In this document: piece after piece, positions 32,127 to 36,106 of the stretch
How the letters are laid out: each line of letters opens with the position of its first letter
Position numbering within the stretch: position 1 is the stretch's first letter
Assembly (NCBI GenBank): GCA_022703445.1
Contig: JAKLDR010000005.1
Location: 1-36,106 of the forward strand
Direction of reading: 5' to 3'
From: Planctomycetota bacterium
Lineage (GTDB): Bacteria > Planctomycetota > SZUA-567 > JAKLDR01
DNA: 36,106 nt
Notes under the pieces: model-generated
The model's database searches: none
Told to the model about the DNA's origin: nothing
What the model saw: the letters and a program-made list of their open reading frames with translations, nothing else
Program-made: the position numbers and the translations under genes

Positions 32127-32154
32127 AGTATAGCACGTCGGCGCCGGGAGTCAA
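32127..32154 (-). promoter_or_regulatory. Sigma-70 promoter of nusA-infB-rbfA
   Basis: On the minus strand TTGACT (32154-32149) and TATACT (32132-32127) are 16 bases apart, each with five of six consensus bases. The predicted start is near 32120. The leader of about 137 bases contains the intrinsic terminator. Confidence 0.75.
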
Positions 32155-32184
32155 GCTCAGAAGGAGCCTTGACCCCTTTTGCCC

Positions 32185-32212
32185 TTGACCGCGGCGCCCC
32201 GGTGGAGATATT
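32185..32212 (+). promoter_or_regulatory. Possible promoter of the repeat lipoprotein gene
   Basis: TTGACC (32185-32190) and GATATT (32207-32212) are 16 bases apart; TATTTC at 32209-32214 (18-base spacer) is an alternative -10. The predicted start near 32219 gives a leader of about 55 bases. It is divergent from the nusA promoter. Confidence 0.45.
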
Positions 32213-32273
32213 TCACCACTGGCCGGGGCCGGGCGACGCTCGTGCGGGCCGGTTCCGGGGCTGGAGGGTTCCG

Positions 32274-33884
32274 ATGATGAAGCGCCTGATCAAGAACACC
32301 TTGCTGGGTCTTTCCGTGGGCTCCCTGGCGGCCGCGCTGATCTTCACCGGCTGCAAGGGCAAGGATCAACCCCCCGCCAAGGGGACCGCGCCCACTGCGC
32401 CGGCCAAGCCGGACGCCAAGGCCGCCGAGAAGGAGAAGCTGGCCAAGGCCGAGAAGTCCTTCAAGGACGCGGCCAAGGCCGCCGACGCCGAGCTGGCCAA
32501 GAAGCCCAGCAACTACGACGGGGCCATCAAGGCCTACACCGACGCCAAGGCCGCCCTGGCCGGCACGCCCTTCGAGAAGAAGGCCGCCGACGAGGTCGCC
32601 GATCTGACCAAGGCCCGGGACAAGGCCGCGGCCGCCGCCAAGGCCGACGCCGCCAAGGCCGCCGAGAAGGCCAAGCTGGCCAAGGCCGAGGAGGCCTTCA
32701 ACAAGGCCGACGCCGCCTGGGGCAAGAATCCCAAGGACTTCGACGGCGCCCTCAAGCTCCTGGCCGATGCCAAGCCGCTGGTCGCCGGCACGGCCTTCGA
32801 CAAGAAGGTCGCCGACCTGACCGCCGAGGTCACCAAGGCCAAGGACAAGGCCGCCGCCGACGCCAAGACCGACGCCGCCAAGGCCGAGGAGAAGGCCAAG
32901 CTGGCCAAGGCCGAGGAGGCCTTCAAGAAGGCCGACGCCGCCTGGGACAAGAACCCCAAGGACTTCGACGGCGCGCTCAAGCTCCTGGCCGACGCCAAGC
33001 CGCTGGTCGCCGGCACGGCCTTTGAAAAGAAGGTCGCCGACCTGACCGCCGAGGTCACCAAGGCCAAGGACAAGGCCGCCGCCGACGCCAAGACCACGGC
33101 CGACAAGGCCAAGCTGGACAAGGCCGCCGCGGCCTTCAAGTCCGCCGGCAAGCTGGCCGGCGCCGCCCTGGACAAGAAGCCCAAGGACTTCGACGGGGCC
33201 GTCAAGGCCTACACCGACGTCAAGGCCGACGTGGCCGGCACCGCCTTCGAGAAGAAGGTCGCCGACGAGCTGGTCGCCCTGGACAAGGCCAAGGCCGAGG
33301 CCGCCAAGCAGCCGGTCGCCAAGGTCGAGCCGCCCAAGCCGGCCGCCCCCAAGGTCAAGGCGGTCACCGACTTCCTGGCCAAGCCCGCCGAGGACGTTAA
33401 GTCCGCCGAGGAGGCCTGGGCCAAGGCCGGCGAGCTCGAGAAGGCCGCCGACAAGCCCGAGCGCGAGCGCCTCACCGCCGCGCTGCCCTACTACCTGGCG
33501 GTGATCAAGAAGGACGCCGACGGCAAGTTCGACATCAACTCCCCGGCCGCCGCCCGGCGCGTGGCCGAGATCGTCGATAAGTACGCCGACAACGCCGGCG
33601 AGCGCCTGTCGGCCGCCAAGTACTACTACGTGGCCGCCAACCTCGACCTTGGCTCGGACGTCTGGGAAAAGGCCGAGAAGGGCTTCGTCAAGGCCGGCAA
33701 GGGCGCGGCCTTCGCGCAGCTGCTGAAGGTCCTGTCCCAGAACGCCGCGGCCCGCGCCACCGAGCTCTACGCCTCGGCCGACGGCGACGACAAGGCCCAG
33801 GCCGCCAAGCTCCAGAAGTTCAGCACCGAGGTCGGCAAGCGCGCCGACGCCCTGGCCGCCAAGTACAGCGCAGCCAAGGGCTGA
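32274..33884 (+). CDS. Lys/Ala-rich repeat lipoprotein
   Basis: 536 residues. The N-terminus MMKRLIKNTLLGLSVGSLAA leads to a lipobox-like IFTGC, so it is probably a lipoprotein. Residues about 52-345 are four helical repeats of 70-79 residues with the core KPKDFDGALKLLADAKPLVA-type sequence, then GTAFEKKVADLTAEV and long AKAEEA helices. Copies 2 and 3 are almost identical; 1 and 4 are more diverged. The C-terminal domain (about 365-536) has DINSPAAARRVAEIVDKYAD, SAAKYYYVAANLDLG and a charged helical end. The repeats look like TPR-like or coiled helical modules. Nearly every Ala is GCC and every Lys AAG. Start at 32274 or 32277 (GGAGG upstream). Function unknown; a stalk or peptidoglycan-spanning spacer is a guess. 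Confidence 0.82.
   Translation: MMKRLIKNTLLGLSVGSLAAALIFTGCKGKDQPPAKGTAPTAPAKPDAKAAEKEKLAKAEKSFKDAAKAADAELAKKPSNYDGAIKAYTDAKAALAGTPFEKKAADEVADLTKARDKAAAAAKADAAKAAEKAKLAKAEEAFNKADAAWGKNPKDFDGALKLLADAKPLVAGTAFDKKVADLTAEVTKAKDKAAADAKTDAAKAEEKAKLAKAEEAFKKADAAWDKNPKDFDGALKLLADAKPLVAGTAFEKKVADLTAEVTKAKDKAAADAKTTADKAKLDKAAAAFKSAGKLAGAALDKKPKDFDGAVKAYTDVKADVAGTAFEKKVADELVALDKAKAEAAKQPVAKVEPPKPAAPKVKAVTDFLAKPAEDVKSAEEAWAKAGELEKAADKPERERLTAALPYYLAVIKKDADGKFDINSPAAARRVAEIVDKYADNAGERLSAAKYYYVAANLDLGSDVWEKAEKGFVKAGKGAAFAQLLKVLSQNAAARATELYASADGDDKAQAAKLQKFSTEVGKRADALAAKYSAAKG
32427..33308 (+). repeat. Tandem repeats of about 225 bp inside the lipoprotein gene
   Basis: Copy 1 spans 32427-32663, copy 2 32664-32888 (225 bp), copy 3 32889-33101 and copy 4 33102-33308. 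Copies 2 and 3 differ at only a few bases over about 210, for example AACAAGGCC against AAGAAGGCC early in the unit. Confidence 0.85.
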
Positions 33885-33909
33885 GCGCCCGGAAACCCCG
33901 CAGACGCAA

Positions 33910-33948
33910 GGGGGCGGCGGCCGTCCACGGCCGCCGCCCCCGCTGTTT
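33910..33948 (+). terminator. Intrinsic terminator after the lipoprotein gene
   Basis: A perfect 14-bp stem (33910-33923 with 33928-33941, all G/C) and a TCCA loop are followed by GCTGTTTT. It ends the plus-strand transcript before the convergent citramalate synthase gene. There is no T-run in the other direction. Confidence 0.85.
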
Positions 33949-33959
33949 TCAGGGGATCC

Positions 33960-35606
33960 TCAGGCCTTGCGCTGTCCGGTCCTGCGGGAGCGGTCGCGCT
34001 CGCGGAGCAGCTTGTACTCGATGGAATCGACCAGCGCCCGGAAGCTGGCCTGGATGATGTTCTCGTGGACCCCCACGGTGCGCCAGCGCTCGTGGCGGTC
34101 GGAGCTCTCGATGGTCACCCGCACGCGGGCGGCGGTGGCCGCCTTGGCGTTGATCACCCGGACCTTGTAGTCGACCAGCTCCACCTCGGCCAGCTGCGGG
34201 TAGAAGGGCAGCAGGGCCTTGCGCAGCGCCCCGTCGAGCGCGTTCACCGGGCCGTTGCCCTCGGCCGCGGTGTGCTCCCGCCGGCCGTCGACCTCCAGCT
34301 GGATGGAGGCCTCGACCATCCCCGAGCCGCCGTGCGAGAGGTCGGCGAAGACCCGGAAGCCGTGCAGCCTGAAGAACGGCCGCCAGTCGCCCATGGCCTT
34401 GCGGACCACCAGGTCGAAGCTGGCCTCGGCCGATTCGAACTGGTAGCCTTCGTTCTCGAGCTCGCGGACGCGGTCCAGAATCTCCTTCATCTTCTCCGGG
34501 TTCCTGTCGAGGTCGTAGCGCCCGCCGGCCAGGGCCAGCACGTTGGACCGGCCGGAGAGCTCCGAGACCAGCACCCGCCGGGCGTTGCCGACCGCCTCGG
34601 GCCGGACGTGCTCGTAGGTCAGGGCGTTGCGCTGCACCGCGGAGACGTGCACGCCGCCCTTGTGGGCGAAGGCCGAGCGGCCCACGAAGGGCTGGTTGTC
34701 GCGCAGGTTCTGGTTGGTGATCTCGCAGACGTAGCGGCTGACCGCGGTGATCTTGGGCAGGTTGCCGGCCGGCAGGCAGCGCCGGCCGAGCTTGAGCTCG
34801 ACCACCGGGATGACCGCCGTCAGGTCGGCGTTGCCGCAGCGCTCGCCCAGGCCGTTCATGGTGCCCTGGACCATGGTCGCCCCGGCGCGGACCGCCTCGA
34901 TGGAGTTGGCCGCGGCCATGCCGGCGTCGTTGTGGGTGTGGATGCCCACCGGCAGGTTGAAGCGGCCGGCGACCAGGGCGGCGGCGGCGTGCACGAAGTC
35001 GGGCAGGGAGCCGCCGTTGGTGTCGCAGAGCACCAGCCAGTCGGCCCCGGCCCCGGCGGCGGCCTCCAGGGTCTGCAGGGCGTAGCCGGGGTTGGCCCGG
35101 TAACCGTCGAAGAAGTGCTCGGCGTCGTAGACCACCTGGCCGCAGTGGGCCTTCAGGTACTTCACCGAGTCGGCGATCATCCGGAGGTTCTCGTCCAGGG
35201 TGGTGCGCAGCGCGTCGGTGACGTGCAGGTCCCAGGACTTGCCGAAGATGGTCACCGTCGGGGTCTTGGCGGCCACCAGGGCGCGCAGGTTGGAGTCGGC
35301 CGAGGCGGCGATGCCCGCGCGGCGGGTGGAGCCGAAGGCGGCGAGCTTGGCCCGGCGCAGCCTGATCCGGCGGCCCTGCTCGAAGAAGGCCACGTCCTTG
35401 GGATTGGAGCCCGGCCAGCCGCCCTCGATCCAGGCGACGCCCAGGTCGTCGAGCTGCCGGGCGATGTCCAGCTTGTCCTCGACGCTCATCGAGACACCCT
35501 CGCCCTGCGAGCCGTCGCGGAGCGTGGTGTCGTAGATCAGAACCGCCGGCCCCGGGTTGCGGACCCCGAGCGCCGGCTGACGTGAAGCGCGCGCCTTGCG
35601 TTTCAT
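33960..35606 (-). CDS. cimA: Citramalate synthase (isopropylmalate synthase family)
   Basis: 548 residues. The N-terminal DRE-TIM metallolyase domain starts IYDTTLRDGSQGEGVSMSVE with DLGVAWIEGGWPGSNPKD. The metal-binding HxH motif is GIHTHNDAGMAAANS, and NGLGERCGNADL follows. The C-terminal LeuA-type regulatory domain (about 420-525) starts after NEGYQFESAEASFDL. The SQGEGVS and GGWPGSNPKD wording matches the CimA (TIGR00977) type rather than LeuA or homocitrate synthase. It condenses pyruvate with acetyl-CoA to (R)-citramalate, giving a threonine-independent start to isoleucine. The ATG overlaps the aspartate kinase stop (ATGA). Feedback by isoleucine is expected from the family but not shown. 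Confidence 0.92.
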   Translation of the reverse strand: MKRKARASRQPALGVRNPGPAVLIYDTTLRDGSQGEGVSMSVEDKLDIARQLDDLGVAWIEGGWPGSNPKDVAFFEQGRRIRLRRAKLAAFGSTRRAGIAASADSNLRALVAAKTPTVTIFGKSWDLHVTDALRTTLDENLRMIADSVKYLKAHCGQVVYDAEHFFDGYRANPGYALQTLEAAAGAGADWLVLCDTNGGSLPDFVHAAAALVAGRFNLPVGIHTHNDAGMAAANSIEAVRAGATMVQGTMNGLGERCGNADLTAVIPVVELKLGRRCLPAGNLPKITAVSRYVCEITNQNLRDNQPFVGRSAFAHKGGVHVSAVQRNALTYEHVRPEAVGNARRVLVSELSGRSNVLALAGGRYDLDRNPEKMKEILDRVRELENEGYQFESAEASFDLVVRKAMGDWRPFFRLHGFRVFADLSHGGSGMVEASIQLEVDGRREHTAAEGNGPVNALDGALRKALLPFYPQLAEVELVDYKVRVINAKAATAARVRVTIESSDRHERWRTVGVHENIIQASFRALVDSIEYKLLRERDRSRRTGQRKA

Positions 35607-36106
35607 GACTTCATCCTCTTGCTGTCCTTCTTCGGCTTGCCGCTTCCGGCCGGGGGGCCGTCCAGCTCGAAGGCCCGGTGCAGGGCCTTGAGCGCCCGCT
35701 GGCCGTCGGCGCCGGGGATGATCACCGAGATCTTGATCTCGCTGGTGGAGATCATCTGGATGTTGATCTGCTCCTGGGCCAGGGCCTTGAACATCCGGGC
35801 GGCGACCCCGGCGTGGGTGCGCATGCCCAGCCCGACGGCCGAGAGCTTGGCGATCCCCTCGTCGGCGGCCACGCCCCGGGCGAGGCCCCGGGCGACGAGG
35901 CCCTTCACGCAGTCCACCGCCTTGGACAGGTCGGTCTTGGCCACGATGAAGGTCACGTCAGTGCAGCCGGTCGCGCCGGAGACGTTCTGCACGATGATGT
36001 CCACGTTGATGTGCCGGAGGGCGAGCTCCTCGAAGATGGCCGAGGCCATCCCCGGCTCGTCCTTCACCGCCTGGACGGTGACCTTGGCCTCGTCGGTGTT
36101 GAGGAC
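35603..36106 (-). CDS. lysC: Aspartate kinase, C-terminal ACT domains (start beyond the right edge)
   Basis: 167 residues to the stop at 35603; the frame runs off the right edge. Two ACT domains are visible: VTVQAVKDEPGMASAIFEEL with HINVDIIVQNVSGATGCTDV, then LSAVGLGMRTHAGVAARMFK with INIQMISTSEIKISVII. This pair is the regulatory tail of aspartokinase, which phosphorylates aspartate and is inhibited by lysine and/or threonine. The catalytic domain is outside the window. The end is a Lys-rich tail (SGKPKKDSKRMKS). Overlap with cimA links lysine/threonine and isoleucine supply. Confidence 0.92.
   Translation of the reverse strand, partial: VLNTDEAKVTVQAVKDEPGMASAIFEELALRHINVDIIVQNVSGATGCTDVTFIVAKTDLSKAVDCVKGLVARGLARGVAADEGIAKLSAVGLGMRTHAGVAARMFKALAQEQINIQMISTSEIKISVIIPGADGQRALKALHRAFELDGPPAGSGKPKKDSKRMKS

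Overview
The window is a GC-rich bacterial chromosome segment, densely coded and mostly on the minus strand. The gene content suggests Planctomycetota or a relative in the PVC group. Supporting signs are two membrane-anchored pseudopilin-like proteins with an H-x10-DG motif, a DUF2950-like protein, a membrane protein ending in the DPFTGKPF / SVGADRVDD type of C-terminus, and an anti-sigma zinc finger fused to a PQQ-type propeller. This is inference from protein style; no rRNA or tRNA gene is present to fix the taxonomy.

Layout, left to right. 1-3715 (minus): an outer-membrane porin cut by the left edge, then an ECF sigma factor and its putative membrane anti-sigma/propeller partner. 3858-7771 (plus): a carbohydrate operon of GH31 glycosidase, an (alpha/alpha)-barrel-like protein and a cupin. 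7913-8647 (plus): an AT-richer membrane protein of unknown function. 8759-9766 (minus) and 9902-10741 (plus): a Gfo/Idh/MocA oxidoreductase and a secreted endonuclease/exonuclease/phosphatase-family protein, divergently transcribed. 10710-12387 (minus): a phosphate uptake pair, DUF47/PhoU-like then PiT permease. 12535-17778 (minus): FapA/DUF342, a STAS protein, tilS and a planctomycete-type membrane protein, apparently read from a strong promoter at 17797-17825.

17838-24728 (minus) is the most unusual part. It is a ten-gene locus with its own promoter (24783-24811) and many overlapping stop/start codons. Genes in transcription order: HTH/zinc-ribbon regulator, pseudopilin-like protein, DUF2950-like protein, small membrane protein, membrane-embedded C39-like cysteine peptidase, second pseudopilin-like protein, polytopic membrane protein, radical SAM/SPASM maturase, small one-TM protein and signal peptidase I. 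I read it as a candidate undescribed envelope protein/peptide modification and processing system.

24841-31983 (minus) is a translation block: nusA, infB, rbfA, a 2H phosphoesterase, a HEAT-like secreted protein, a SpoIIAA/STAS-like protein apparently starting at ATT, and def. 32274-33884 (plus) is a Lys/Ala-rich lipoprotein with about four 75-residue repeats, closed by a strong terminator. 33960-36106 (minus) is a citramalate synthase overlapping the C-terminus of an aspartate kinase cut by the right edge.

A second theme is short-unit repeats. Heptamer-based (GGTTGGG, GGTTGCT, CCGAAAG) and roughly decamer-based (CTCTGTGTCC, CATCCGCATT) elements, several arranged as inverted arms, sit between genes and also inside genes. 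Four lie in frame inside tilS.
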